Numbered from the stretch's first letter, positions 45,380 to 54,205 are shown. The stretch is DNA of 64,000 nt from Nocardia gamkensis NBRC 108242 (GCF_001612985.1 NZ_BDBM01000032.1:39161-103160), one strand, 5' to 3'. Program-made: numbers and translations. Notes: generated by a model from the sequence alone, not told the origin.

Positions 45380-47116
45380 ATGGTCGACTCTCCGACAGAA
45401 CGACAGCTCGCGACTTCGGTGCTGGTGGTCGGCACCGGTGGCGCGGGGCTGCGGGCGGCGATCGAATTGGCCGAGCGCGGTGTGGAAGTGCTCATGGTCG
45501 GCAAACGCCCGAAGGCGGACGCGCACACCACCCTCGCCGCGGGTGGCATCAACGCCGCGCTGTCGACCATGGACGCCGAGGACAGCTGGCAGCAGCACGC
45601 GGCGGACACCATCACCGAGAGCTATCTGCTGGCCCGACCCGACACGGTACGCATCGTCACCGAGAACGCCGCGCGCGGAATCGAGGATCTCGAACGGTGG
45701 GGGATGCCGTTCGCGCGCGAGTCCGACGGGCGGATTTCCCAGCGGTTCTTCGGTGCCCACACCTATCGGCGCACCTCGTTCGCCGGTGACTACACCGGAC
45801 TCGAGATCCAGCGGACCTTGGTGAATCGGGCGGCCCAGCTCGGCATCCGGATCATCGACACCTGTTACGTGACTCGCATCCTGGTGCGTGACAACGTGGT
45901 ATTCGGCGCCTACGGATTCGATCTGGAATCGGGCGACCGCTATGGGTTCCGGGCCGACGCGGTGATCCTGGCCGCGGGCGGCCACACCCGAATCTGGCGG
46001 CGCACCTCCTCCCGACGCGACGAGAACACCGGAGACTCCTTCCGTCTCGCTGTGCTCGCCGGTGGCAGGATCCGTGATCCCGAACTCGTGCAGTTCCATC
46101 CGTCCGGACTCATCGAGCCGGAAAATTCCGCCGGGACGCTGGTCTCGGAGGCCGCACGCGGTGAGGGCGGAATCCTCCGCAACGGAGAGGGCGAGCGATT
46201 CATGAAACGCTACGACCCGGAGCGAATGGAGCTGTCGACCCGGGACCGTGTCGCCCTGGCCGCCTACACCGAGATCAAGGAAGGCCGCGGCACCGCGAAA
46301 GGTGGGGTCTGGCTGGATGTTTCCCATCTCCCGCGCGAGACCATCATGCGGCGGCTGCCGCGCGTCTACCAGACGATGCTCGAGCTGCAGATGCTCGACA
46401 TCACCCGTGACCCGATCGAAATCGCCCCCACTGCCCATTATTCGATGGGTGGTGTGTGGGTGCGGGCCCAGGATCACGGCACCGGCGTCGAGGGGTTGTA
46501 CGCCATCGGTGAGGCCTCCAGCGGGCTGCACGGAGCCAATCGCCTCGGCGGCAACTCGCTGATCGAACTGCTCGTCTATGGCCGGATCGTCGGCGAGGCG
46601 GCCGCGCGATACTCGGCGGAGCTGTCCGTGCAGCGACGATCCCACGGGGCGCTCGCCGAGGCCCGCGCCGAGATCGACACGCTGCTGACCGCTGACGGCC
46701 GCGAGAACGTACGGGCCCTGCAGCGTGCCCTGCGCAACACGATGACCGAGCATGCCGGTGTCGTCCGGGACGCAGCCGGCATCAGCGCCGGGCTTTCCGA
46801 GCTCGACGAGATCGAGGACCGGATGGCGGATATCGGCGTGCATCCGGATGCGGCCGGCTTTCAGGATCTCGCGCACGCCTTCGATCTGAAGTCGTCGGTC
46901 CTCGCGGCGCGGGCCACCTTGGAGGCCGCCCTGGAACGAAGAGAGACCCGCGGCTGCCACAACCGCTCGGACTACCCCGCCCTCGATCCGCGGCTGCGCG
47001 TGAACCTGGTGTGGTCGGGTCCCGGCCGGCTCGAACGGGAGGAGATCCCTGCGGTTCCCGAGGAGATCGCCCGGCTGATGCGGGACGTCTCGACGGAGGG
47101 GAAGCTGGTCGAATGA
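45380..47116 (+). CDS. Fumarate reductase / succinate dehydrogenase-type flavoprotein
   Basis: A 578-residue flavoprotein of the SdhA/FrdA/NadB superfamily. The FAD motif is VLVVGTGGAGLRAAIELAE; HTTLAAGGINAAL carries the position of the flavin-linking His; THD-type residues include TAHYSMGGV near 353 and GANRLGGNSL near 387. A C-terminal helical domain with GRENVRALQRALR follows. No iron-sulfur or membrane subunit genes are adjacent, so it is not a standard respiratory complex and resembles standalone L-aspartate oxidase-like enzymes. It lies in a row with the VioB-like and NmrA-like genes. Confidence 0.87.
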   Translation: MVDSPTERQLATSVLVVGTGGAGLRAAIELAERGVEVLMVGKRPKADAHTTLAAGGINAALSTMDAEDSWQQHAADTITESYLLARPDTVRIVTENAARGIEDLERWGMPFARESDGRISQRFFGAHTYRRTSFAGDYTGLEIQRTLVNRAAQLGIRIIDTCYVTRILVRDNVVFGAYGFDLESGDRYGFRADAVILAAGGHTRIWRRTSSRRDENTGDSFRLAVLAGGRIRDPELVQFHPSGLIEPENSAGTLVSEAARGEGGILRNGEGERFMKRYDPERMELSTRDRVALAAYTEIKEGRGTAKGGVWLDVSHLPRETIMRRLPRVYQTMLELQMLDITRDPIEIAPTAHYSMGGVWVRAQDHGTGVEGLYAIGEASSGLHGANRLGGNSLIELLVYGRIVGEAAARYSAELSVQRRSHGALAEARAEIDTLLTADGRENVRALQRALRNTMTEHAGVVRDAAGISAGLSELDEIEDRMADIGVHPDAAGFQDLAHAFDLKSSVLAARATLEAALERRETRGCHNRSDYPALDPRLRVNLVWSGPGRLEREEIPAVPEEIARLMRDVSTEGKLVE

Positions 47117-47123
47117 TCGTCTT

Positions 47124-47160
47124 GGGGCCCGTGGGCGGGCGGGTTCGCGTCCACGGCCCC
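47124..47160 (+). terminator. Hairpin after the flavoprotein gene
   Basis: GGGGCCCGTGG and CCACGGCCCC pair with one bulge, starting 7 bases after the stop. There is no T-run. It is a plausible GC-rich terminator for the three-gene row. Confidence 0.4.
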
Positions 47161-47342
47161 AGCTCGTCGCGTGATCACCGTCGCCGCACGCCCTACTGCT
47201 TCAGCCCGGACGGGTAACGTCCGCCTGCTATCACGGACACCGATTCTCTATTCGAGGCGGTGGGTGGTGCTGCGATATACGGAGGTCGGGCGCGTAGGGC
47301 CGAGCGCAGGACGGGCACACATCAATCGCATTTACCGGATGC

Positions 47343-48572
47343 TCAACCCCGAGAAGCTCGGCCGTCTCGCGGAATCCGTCGGCTCGACCCGGGGCGACCG
47401 CGCAGTGAAATGCCCAGGGCCGCCACGCAGACGCCGGCGACCGCCGTCACGGTCAGGTTGGGGACCGTGACGGTAGCGAGCGGTACGAGGAGTACCGATG
47501 TCGCCGCAGCCACCAGGATCACCGGGCGCGGACGGGACATCATCGCGGCATGAGTCGCCCAGAGCAGCACGAGGAATACGGCTGCCGGAATCGCGACGGC
47601 ATAGCCCCCGGCGGGCGCCGGACCATCGTGGCCGGCCGTGCGCACCGCCACCTCCAAACCCGCGCCGAGCGCTGCGAGCGCCGCGAAGGATCCGTAATGG
47701 CCGTAGCCCCACAGGAACGACCGTGTCCGCCGCCCGGCCAGTGCCTCGCCGCTGGGCTGCAATTCGTAGAGCCACCACAGCGCGAACAACAACACCAACC
47801 CTGACAGCGCGACCAGCACCAGTGACGGCCGGAAATCACTTTCGAGCGCGTCGGCGATGCCCGTTGACACCGCCAGCACGCTCTCGCCCAGCAGAATGAT
47901 CGTGAAAAGCGTGTAGCGCTCGGCAATGTGATGCGGATGCCAGTGCGTACCGGTGGCTCGTTCCGCCCACACCGGAACCGCGAGTTCGGCGACGATCAGT
48001 GCGCCGAAGACCCAGTTCAGTGCCGTGCCGTGCAGAACACCCAGTTCGGCGGCCAGCATCCGGGTCAGCCACAGCACCTCCAACACGATGATGCACAGCG
48101 CGTACCGCAGCGCGGTCGTCCGGCCGGCGGCATCCTCACGCGCTGCTCGCAGCCATTGCGTCACAAGAGCACTGCGCATCACCAGGTAACCCAGGGTGAT
48201 GAGGATGTAGTCGCCGCGGCCGAATGCGGCGGGGATCCCCGCGGCCAGCAACAACACCCCCGCCATCTGAATCAGGGTGAGCAGCCGGTAGCCGACGTCG
48301 TCGATGTCGTACGCCGAGGCGAACCAGGTGAAATTCATCCACGCCCACCAGACGGCGAAGAAGACCTGCAGGAACGGCACCAGAGCCGAACCCGGATGCC
48401 CCGCGCCGATGGCGTGCCCGAGCTGCGCCACTACTCCCGCCACCGCGACCACGAAGGTCAGATCGAACAGCAGCTCGAGCTGTGTCGACGCCCGATGCGG
48501 CTCGTCGATCGATCGGCCGCGCATCCGGATCCACAGCGGCGGACCAGCGGGTTTTCTGCCGATCGCGCTCAT
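47343..48572 (-). CDS. Low temperature requirement protein A family (LtrA)
   Basis: A 409-residue multi-span membrane protein with about 12 hydrophobic segments. The LtrA signature QLELLFDLTFVVAV occurs near residue 30, and the second-half repeat has IAERYTLFTIILLGESVLAV near 215. First described in Listeria growth at low temperature; the biochemical role is unknown. The start chosen has AGGAAA about 7 bases upstream; two upstream ATGs in frame are less well placed. Confidence 0.9.
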   Translation of the reverse strand: MSAIGRKPAGPPLWIRMRGRSIDEPHRASTQLELLFDLTFVVAVAGVVAQLGHAIGAGHPGSALVPFLQVFFAVWWAWMNFTWFASAYDIDDVGYRLLTLIQMAGVLLLAAGIPAAFGRGDYILITLGYLVMRSALVTQWLRAAREDAAGRTTALRYALCIIVLEVLWLTRMLAAELGVLHGTALNWVFGALIVAELAVPVWAERATGTHWHPHHIAERYTLFTIILLGESVLAVSTGIADALESDFRPSLVLVALSGLVLLFALWWLYELQPSGEALAGRRTRSFLWGYGHYGSFAALAALGAGLEVAVRTAGHDGPAPAGGYAVAIPAAVFLVLLWATHAAMMSRPRPVILVAAATSVLLVPLATVTVPNLTVTAVAGVCVAALGISLRGRPGSSRRIPRDGRASRG

Positions 48573-48745
48573 GGTCGTTTTCCTGGTCATCAGCGGTGAC
48601 TCCCGAGATCTGTCGAGGGTTTGCAACTGAGACAGGGCAGCGTCGGCATTCGTGACGGGCAGCTTCGGCGGCGTGCTGTCACGGATCCGGATCCTCCGTT
48701 GTCCTCGCTGTGCAGCCCGTGAACGACAACACCAGGAGGAATCCC

Positions 48746-49156
48746 ATGACCAGCAGCGTGTGGGAGACGGCGTTGACCGTCGTGCAAGAGGCGACGCCGC
48801 CGTTCATTCCCGCTGGGGCGCACGCGATGACCGTCGTCATCGAGTACCCGCCGGGCGACCCGGGAGCGCCGCCGCACCGGCACCCCGGCGGTCCCGCGTT
48901 CGGCTACGTGATCGAAGGCGAGATGCTGTTCGAGCTGGAGGGTGCACCGCCTCGCGTGATCGGCCCAGGTGAGGCGTTCTGGGAGCCCGGTGGCGACATC
49001 ATCCACTATTCGGACGGCAACCACCGCGAGGACATCGGACTGCGTTTCGTCGTCACGATGATCTGCGACCCGAGTCAGCCGATGCTCGTACTCGTCGACG
49101 AGGAGGAACTGCTCGCGCGCGCAGACCGTCGAATCCCATCCGAGCCGAAAGCCTGA
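48746..49156 (+). CDS. Cupin domain protein
   Basis: A 136-residue single-cupin beta barrel. Cupin motif 1 is PHRHPGGPAFGYVIEGEM with metal-ligand His and Glu, and motif 2 is PGEAFWEPGGDIIHYSDG. It probably binds a divalent metal. AGGAGG 6 bases before the ATG fixes the start. It is monocistronic and ends in a long hairpin shared with the converging ene-reductase gene. Confidence 0.9.
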   Translation: MTSSVWETALTVVQEATPPFIPAGAHAMTVVIEYPPGDPGAPPHRHPGGPAFGYVIEGEMLFELEGAPPRVIGPGEAFWEPGGDIIHYSDGNHREDIGLRFVVTMICDPSQPMLVLVDEEELLARADRRIPSEPKA

Positions 49157-49177
49157 GTGTCAGGGACATTCATCCGA

Positions 49178-49220
49178 TCCGCTCGACCGGGTCCGTGCCC
49201 GAGTCGCCCGGTCGAGCGGA
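49178..49220. terminator. Bidirectional terminator hairpin
   Basis: A perfect 14-bp stem (TCCGCTCGACCGGG / CCCGGTCGAGCGGA) with a 15-base loop lies between the cupin gene and the converging ene-reductase gene, 21 and 55 bases from their stops. It has no T-tract. Confidence 0.6.
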
Positions 49221-49275
49221 CCGGCGGTCGCGAAGGAGGCACCCTGGACGGCCGCATCCCCGCGGCACCACTCGC

Positions 49276-50403
49276 TTACCTCAGCGTCTTCAGTGCCGCC
49301 GCGTCGTACGGCTTCAGCTCGTCGATCCGCCCCGCCAGCAGCTTGGAGGCCCACTCCGGGTCCTGGAGCAGGGCGCGACCGACGGCGACCAAGTCGAATT
49401 CTTCGCGCTCCAGGCGATCGAGGAGGTTGTCGATGCTGCCGAGTTCGGCGCCCTCGCCGGTGAACGCGCGGAGGAAGTCGCCGTCGAGGCCGACCGAGCC
49501 GACGGTGATGGTGGGCTTGCCGGTGAGCTTTTTGGTCCAGCCTGCCAGGTTCAGGTCCGAGCCGTCGAACTCCGGGAGCCAGTAGCGACGGGTGGAGGCG
49601 TGGAAGGCGTCTACGCCGGCTGCGGCGAGCGGAGCAAGGATCGCCTCCAGCTCCTGCGGGGTCTCGGCGAGCCGCGCGTGGTAGGCCTCCTGCTTCCACT
49701 GCGAATAACGGAAGAGCACCGGGAAGCCGGGCGAGACTGCGGCACGCACCGCGGCCACGACCTCGGCGGCGAACCGTGTGCGGGCCGCGGTGTCGCCGCC
49801 GTAGCCATCGTTGCGGCGGTTGGTTCGCGCCCACAGGAACTGGTCGAGGAGATAGCCGTGCGCACCGTGCAGTTCGACGCCGTCGAAGCCGATACGCTCG
49901 GCGTCCGCGGCGGCCTCGGCAAAGGCGCCGATGACGTCGTCCAGGTCACCCTGGGTCATCGCCTTACCGATACCCTCGGTGCCGTCGAGGCGAATACCGG
50001 AGGGGCCAACGGCGGGCGCATCGGGGTAGGGTGCGTCGCCCTGGTTGCGGACCATGCCGATGTGCCACAGCTGCGGCATGATCGTGCCGCCGGCCGCGTG
50101 CACGTCCTCGGCGACCTTCGCCCACCCCGCCAACTGCTCTTCGCCGTGGAACCGTGGCACCCGATCACTCTGCCCGGCGGACTCGTGGCCGACGTAGGTG
50201 CCCTCGGTGATGATCAGGCCCACGCCGGCGGCGGCGCGGCGGGCGTAGTACGACCGCACGTCGTCACCGGGAACGCCGTCGGGGGAGAACATGCGCGTCA
50301 TCGGCGCCATCACGATGCGGTTGGGGACGGTCAGGCCGTTCAGCGCAACGGGTCGGGACAGGATCTCGGCTGTGCGAGAGGCGTCGGACGCGGTCACGAT
50401 CAC
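49276..50403 (-). CDS. Old yellow enzyme family ene-reductase
   Basis: A 375-residue FMN-dependent NADH:flavin oxidoreductase. It shows the OYE start RPVALNGLTVPNRIVMAPMT, the substrate-binding pair in LWHIGM, and GFDGVELHGAHGYLLDQFLW near residue 170, with the C-terminal phosphate site VAVGRALLQDPEW. It reduces activated C=C bonds with NAD(P)H. The GTG start has GAGGAG 6 bases upstream. A divergent MarR gene and a palindrome in between suggest substrate-responsive repression. Confidence 0.93.
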   Translation of the reverse strand: MIVTASDASRTAEILSRPVALNGLTVPNRIVMAPMTRMFSPDGVPGDDVRSYYARRAAAGVGLIITEGTYVGHESAGQSDRVPRFHGEEQLAGWAKVAEDVHAAGGTIMPQLWHIGMVRNQGDAPYPDAPAVGPSGIRLDGTEGIGKAMTQGDLDDVIGAFAEAAADAERIGFDGVELHGAHGYLLDQFLWARTNRRNDGYGGDTAARTRFAAEVVAAVRAAVSPGFPVLFRYSQWKQEAYHARLAETPQELEAILAPLAAAGVDAFHASTRRYWLPEFDGSDLNLAGWTKKLTGKPTITVGSVGLDGDFLRAFTGEGAELGSIDNLLDRLEREEFDLVAVGRALLQDPEWASKLLAGRIDELKPYDAAALKTLR

Positions 50404-50473
50404 TGGATACTCCTCGGGGGTACGACTGGGATGGTTGAGAACTTCAAGCAATGGCCCCACGCTAGGGGTAGAT

Positions 50474-50490
50474 ATTTGAGATAGTCAAGT
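50474..50490. promoter_or_regulatory. MarR-type palindrome between ene-reductase and MarR genes
   Basis: ATTTGA-GATAG-TCAAGT is a 17-bp imperfect palindrome in the 109-base divergent gap, 23 bases before the MarR start and 71 before the ene-reductase start. TTGA/TCAA arms with a short centre fit MarR operators. Confidence 0.55.
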
Positions 50491-50512
50491 TTCTGCGGAT
50501 AGGCTGGCTGTC

Positions 50513-50995
50513 ATGGCAGAAGCTCCCCGCGTCGACACGGCCCAGCTGATGGAGCTGCTCTCGGTGTCGCTCGGCGTCTACTACGGCGACTTCACCGTCG
50601 CGGCGGCGAGTGAGAACCTGACAGCGAGCCAGGGCAAGGCGCTGACCGTGCTGCGCCGGGGGCCCGTCGCGATGCGCGCTTTGGCCGAGACCTTGGCCTG
50701 CGACGCCTCCAACGTGACCGGGATCATCAACCGGCTGGAGAAACGTGGCCTCGTGCGACGGGAGGCCAGCGAATCCGACCGGCGCGTCACCAATCTCGTC
50801 ATCACACCCGATGGCGAGCGGGTAACCGACACGATCCGGGCGAAAATGCGCGCCACCCAAGACGGCCTGAACAGGCTCGGTGACCAGGACCGGGACTGTC
50901 TGTACGCACTGCTGGAACGGGTTTTCGTCACCCGATCGGACTCACCTACGCCGGCCGCAGATCACCGCTGCCCAGCAGTCCCTCCGCGCCGGTGA
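50513..50995 (+). CDS. MarR family regulator
   Basis: A 160-residue MarR protein. The winged helix runs about 40-100: LTASQGKALTVLRRGPVAMR, then DASNVTGIINRLEKRGLVRR and the wing SESDRRVTNLVITPDG. It is divergent from the old yellow enzyme gene and likely represses it and itself through the palindrome in the gap. The C-terminal 20 residues are Pro/Arg-rich and unusual. Confidence 0.9.
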   Translation: MAEAPRVDTAQLMELLSVSLGVYYGDFTVAAASENLTASQGKALTVLRRGPVAMRALAETLACDASNVTGIINRLEKRGLVRREASESDRRVTNLVITPDGERVTDTIRAKMRATQDGLNRLGDQDRDCLYALLERVFVTRSDSPTPAADHRCPAVPPRR

Positions 50996-51101
50996 CCACC
51001 AGCCTGTTCGCCGCTTGTCCTCGGGCGAGGTCTTCATCAGCCGGACCGGGGAGCGCCGGTAGCCGGAAACATACTCCCGCAACGAGGCGACCATAAGTAC
51101 G

Positions 51102-52124
51102 TCATCTGAGACCTGCGATTCGACCCAGACGCTCGGCGCCGCTGAGGGATCGAGTTGCGGGGGCGATGTGAAGGACACCTTGGTCGAGGTCGAGCATCAG
51201 CGCCCCGGAGGTCGCCTGCAGTTTTCTGCGTAACTGATCGGGGATGTAGTCCATGGTGGCGATTCGATTGCGGTAGTCGAGAAAACTGTGGCATCCGATC
51301 GCCTTGACTCCCGACCGGCGGACGCTCGCGACAGCGTCCGCCAGGGTCCACAAGGCCTGTTCGGCCGGCTGGATGATATCGATGGCGTCGAGGTGCCGCG
51401 ACCGGATCTGCCCCGCAAAGAATCTCGCAGCGAAGTGGCGGTAGAGCACATACTCCGAAGCACCGGTCCACTTCTCGTGCTCTATCGTCGCCAGGAATGC
51501 CTCCCAGAACGGTCTCTCGTGCTGATCCTCGACTCGCCGCATCAGGTCCGCGAGTATCTGCCTGTCGAACACCATGTGATGTTGCATCCCGCTGTAGGGG
51601 TCGACCGGCCGCCACTCGGCAAGTAGCCGAGTCGAGGCGGCGATCGCGGAGTGGCGGTCGGGGATCGCGTGCCGACGGGTGTCGAGGCGCCATTGCAGCG
51701 GGTATCCGAACGCCAGACAGGATTTGCCATCGTTTTCGACGAACACGACATCGTCGACGATCGCGTAGTCCGCATCGAGCACCAGGAGGTGCCGGCCTGT
51801 GCTCGGCAGGATGCGGAAGCAGTGCAGTTTGAGCAGCTGCTGGAAATACCACGACGAATTCCGGTGATGCCCACCCGATCTGCGCAGGGTCGCCTCGATC
51901 TCGGCCGGTGTCGGCGAGACCGCTTCCTCATCGATCCAGTGCACCACGTGCTCGGTCCGCACCTGTGCGAACAGTCGCGCGGACCCGACGATATTCACCG
52001 ATCGGATCGGGTTACGACAGTGTGCCCTCAGCCCGGTGATACAGGCGTCGAGGCTGAGCAGGTCCTTGGTCGCTACCGGGATCATGACGTCGATTGCCGG
52101 TAGGCGCGCAGTGTCGGTGGCCAC
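51102..52124 (-). CDS. DUF6492-like protein (glycosyltransferase-like fold)
   Basis: A 340-residue protein resembling DUF6492. Key stretches are IDVMIPVATKDLLSLDACI at the start, SWYFQQLLKLHCFRI, HLLVLDADYAIVDDVVFVE (a DXD-like acidic motif), and ASEYVLYRHFAARFF. Family members are predicted GT-A type sugar transferases of unknown acceptor. The GTG at 52124 has GGAG 7 bases upstream; the longest frame would begin at an ATG at 52208 without a ribosome site. No capsule or sugar genes are next to it. Confidence 0.7.
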   Translation of the reverse strand: MATDTARLPAIDVMIPVATKDLLSLDACITGLRAHCRNPIRSVNIVGSARLFAQVRTEHVVHWIDEEAVSPTPAEIEATLRRSGGHHRNSSWYFQQLLKLHCFRILPSTGRHLLVLDADYAIVDDVVFVENDGKSCLAFGYPLQWRLDTRRHAIPDRHSAIAASTRLLAEWRPVDPYSGMQHHMVFDRQILADLMRRVEDQHERPFWEAFLATIEHEKWTGASEYVLYRHFAARFFAGQIRSRHLDAIDIIQPAEQALWTLADAVASVRRSGVKAIGCHSFLDYRNRIATMDYIPDQLRRKLQATSGALMLDLDQGVLHIAPATRSLSGAERLGRIAGLR

Positions 52125-52251
52125 GATCACACTCCGTAGGCTGGGTCGGCACTGGTAACCATAGCCAGGATTCGCGCTCGGAAAGCGCCGGAATGTCAGC
52201 ATTTTCATCGCTGGCAGTCAGTGATGACTGTCTGCGCCTGGGCCCGCTCCG

Positions 52252-52712
52252 ATGACGATGCTGCGGCCCTGGTCGCAACATGCTCACGCCGACAGCAGTT
52301 CGATCTTCGAAGTACTGGAAGGCCGAGAACAGTGCGATCGGACCGCCGACGCGGTCTCGGAGGTGGCGGGCATCCCGCGGGCCTACCCAACAGGCCCAGG
52401 TGGCGCTGGAACTTCTACCGGAGGACGGCGGCGTGCTCGCCGCCCCCCATCCGCGCCTTCGCCGCCGCCGATATGAACCTGCGCGAGGCCGCCGAGGAAC
52501 TGCGCATCCATCACAACACCGCGAAATATCGGCTCGAGCGCATCCAGGAATTGACCGAACGCAATGTCCGTAGCGCCAACGATCTGGTCGAACTGCTGGT
52601 GGGAGTTCCACTGGTTCGCCGCTCATCGTCATCTGCCCTGCTGGTCATCGGTTGGGGTCGCTCGAGATATCGCCGCATCGAACGGGTCTGCCGGAAGTGG
52701 CGGTGGAGCTGA
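52252..52712 (+). pseudogene. Remnant of a PucR/CdaR-type regulator
   Basis: The end of this stretch encodes a PucR-type C-terminal HTH (NLREAAEELRIHHNTAKYRL, then ERIQELTERNVRSANDLVEL). Upstream pieces that would precede it lie in two other frames (DAVSEVAGIPRAY, then QQAQVALELL), so at least two frameshifts separate them. No start or N-terminal domain remains. The gene is dead. Confidence 0.55.
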
Positions 52713-52774
52713 CCGATCACGTCCTTCGCCACGTCGACCACCGTGGCCTCCGGGCAGATGACGCCCGCCCGCCT

Positions 52775-53212
52775 TCACCAGGTTTTGCCGGCCTGCTCCC
52801 GGATCGTGTGGTTGATCCGGTTGAAGAAGTTGGTGAGTGCGATGTTCAGGATGATCGCGAAGATCTGCTTCTCGTCGAAGTGGGTGGCAGCGGCGTCCCA
52901 GATCTCATCGGTCACGCCCGGCGAGCCGTCCTGGATCCGGGTGGCGGCCTCGGTCAGCGCAAGCGCTGCCCGCTCCTCCTCGGTGAAGAACGGGGTCTCG
53001 CGCCAGGTGACCACGCTGTGCAGCCGCTCGTCGGTCTCGCCATGCTTCTTCGCCGACTGGACACCGGCGAACACACACGGGCTGCAGCCGTTGATCTGGC
53101 TGGCTCGCAGATGGACCAGCTCGAGCACGAGCGGGTCGACGCCACCGGCGTGAATCGCCTTGTGGAGATGCTCGATCCCTGTGATCAAGTCGAGACTCGC
53201 CACGCTCTTCAT
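52775..53212 (-). CDS. Carboxymuconolactone decarboxylase / AhpD-like protein
   Basis: A 145-residue all-helical CMD-family protein. The AhpD redox pair is present as CSPC in the helix start QINGCSPCVFAGVQSAKKHG, followed by a His; FFTEEERAALALTEAAT is typical. It is likely a peroxidase-like thiol reductase. The ATG at 53212 follows GGAAG by 5 bases; a longer frame from 53275 would run through the palindromic operator, so the shorter start is preferred. A divergent MarR with a Cys-rich tail controls it (inference). Confidence 0.88.
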   Translation of the reverse strand: MKSVASLDLITGIEHLHKAIHAGGVDPLVLELVHLRASQINGCSPCVFAGVQSAKKHGETDERLHSVVTWRETPFFTEEERAALALTEAATRIQDGSPGVTDEIWDAAATHFDEKQIFAIILNIALTNFFNRINHTIREQAGKTW

Positions 53213-53263
53213 CCGTGCTTCCATGGGTTCCGCCGTCGACTCGCCGCGCCCGGTGGTGGACTG

Positions 53264-53278
53264 TGTATGACTCATACA
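53264..53278. promoter_or_regulatory. Perfect 7-1-7 palindrome, probable MarR operator
   Basis: TGTATGA-C-TCATACA is a perfect palindrome centred 22 bases before the MarR ATG and 59 bases before the preferred AhpD-like start. The following TATAAACTA could be a promoter element. This is the best-defined operator in the window. Confidence 0.7.
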
Positions 53279-53292
53279 TATAAACTAGGACC

Positions 53293-53862
53293 ATGCCCCG
53301 AACCCCGTCAAGCAGCCAGCACGCCGCCAACGTCCTCGGCGCCTTGAGCCTCGCAGTCGCCGACCGGATGAACACCGCCGTCGAAGCGATCGCGACGCTC
53401 GGCCCGTCGGCCCCGGCCGCCCTCGCCGCGATGCACGAGTTCCTCGACGGCGGATCGGTCACGCAGCTGAGCTCAGTGCTCGGCCTGACTCACTCGGGCA
53501 CCGTCCGCCTCGTCGACCGCCTCGTCGTCGAAGGCCTCGTCGAGCGCGTCGCAGCACAGGACGGACGGGCTGTCTCCCTTGTTTTGACCCAATATGGCCG
53601 GAGCACGGCCGAACGGATACTTCGAGCGCGCGAGAAGTCACTGGCAAGCGCACTGTCCGCGTTGTCCCCGGACGAGATCGACAATCTTGCGGCGGTGCTG
53701 GACACGATGTTGACCACGGTGACCCATGCCAGAGCCGAGGAACGCTCCGCCCGCACCAACGACCGTCCGCAGCCTTGGCTGTGTCGCCTCTGCGACTTCG
53801 CCGCGTGCGGCCGTAGCGAGGGCAACTGCCCGGTCGACAACGTGGTGACGGAAAATAGGTGA
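53293..53862 (+). CDS. MarR family regulator with C-terminal four-cysteine motif
   Basis: A 189-residue MarR protein. The winged helix covers about 45-105 (GGSVTQLSSVLGLTHSGTVR, then the wing AAQDGRAVSLVLT). After the dimerisation helices comes a tail with Cys164, 167, 172 and 179 (CX2CX4CX6C, reading WLCRLCDFAACGRSEGNCPV), a likely metal or iron-sulfur site. It is divergent from an AhpD-like redox protein, so redox or metal sensing is a reasonable inference. The ATG is only 15 bases after the palindrome and has little ribosome site, so the mRNA may be nearly leaderless. Confidence 0.88.
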   Translation: MPRTPSSSQHAANVLGALSLAVADRMNTAVEAIATLGPSAPAALAAMHEFLDGGSVTQLSSVLGLTHSGTVRLVDRLVVEGLVERVAAQDGRAVSLVLTQYGRSTAERILRAREKSLASALSALSPDEIDNLAAVLDTMLTTVTHARAEERSARTNDRPQPWLCRLCDFAACGRSEGNCPVDNVVTENR

Positions 53863-53999
53863 CGTGGGCCGGGAAAGGGGACCTACTGCACCAGGGACCG
53901 ACCATCGGCGGCGACGCACCACCGGGCGGCACCGTCGAAGACTTCCTCGACGCACTCGGAATCGACCTGCCCGAACCGGCGACTGGGGACAAACGGTGA
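53859..53999 (+). CDS. Small protein (46 aa) coupled to the MarR gene
   Basis: The GTG start overlaps the MarR stop (GTGA), giving a 46-residue acidic peptide with GGTVEDFLDALGIDLPEP near its centre. The stop-start overlap and coding-like composition favour a real, translationally coupled gene. No family was recognised; it might be a partner of the Cys-rich tail or the end of a lost gene. Confidence 0.45.
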   Translation: MTWAGKGDLLHQGPTIGGDAPPGGTVEDFLDALGIDLPEPATGDKR

Positions 54000-54205
54000 G
54001 CCGCAGCGGGTTTCAGTCGTCTGCGGCGTCCGGATCGCGCAGTCGCCAATGACCGCGCGACTGTCTCGCGCTCGATGGGTTGCCCGTCAGTACCGGCGTC
54101 ATCAGCCACGTTCACCAGCATTCGGCGCCCCGCAGTTCGCCAGCGATGCTCAGCGACGCGGCGATCTCGGCATGGGCTTGTCCGGGGAGCGACCGAAAAA
54201 CGGGC

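Noticed and set aside
44345..46960. Long antisense open frame (871 codons) opposite the NmrA-like and flavoprotein genes
   Set aside because: Its translation is Arg/Gly/His-rich with no domain; the plus-strand genes have full motifs and ribosome sites. It is a typical GC-rich shadow.
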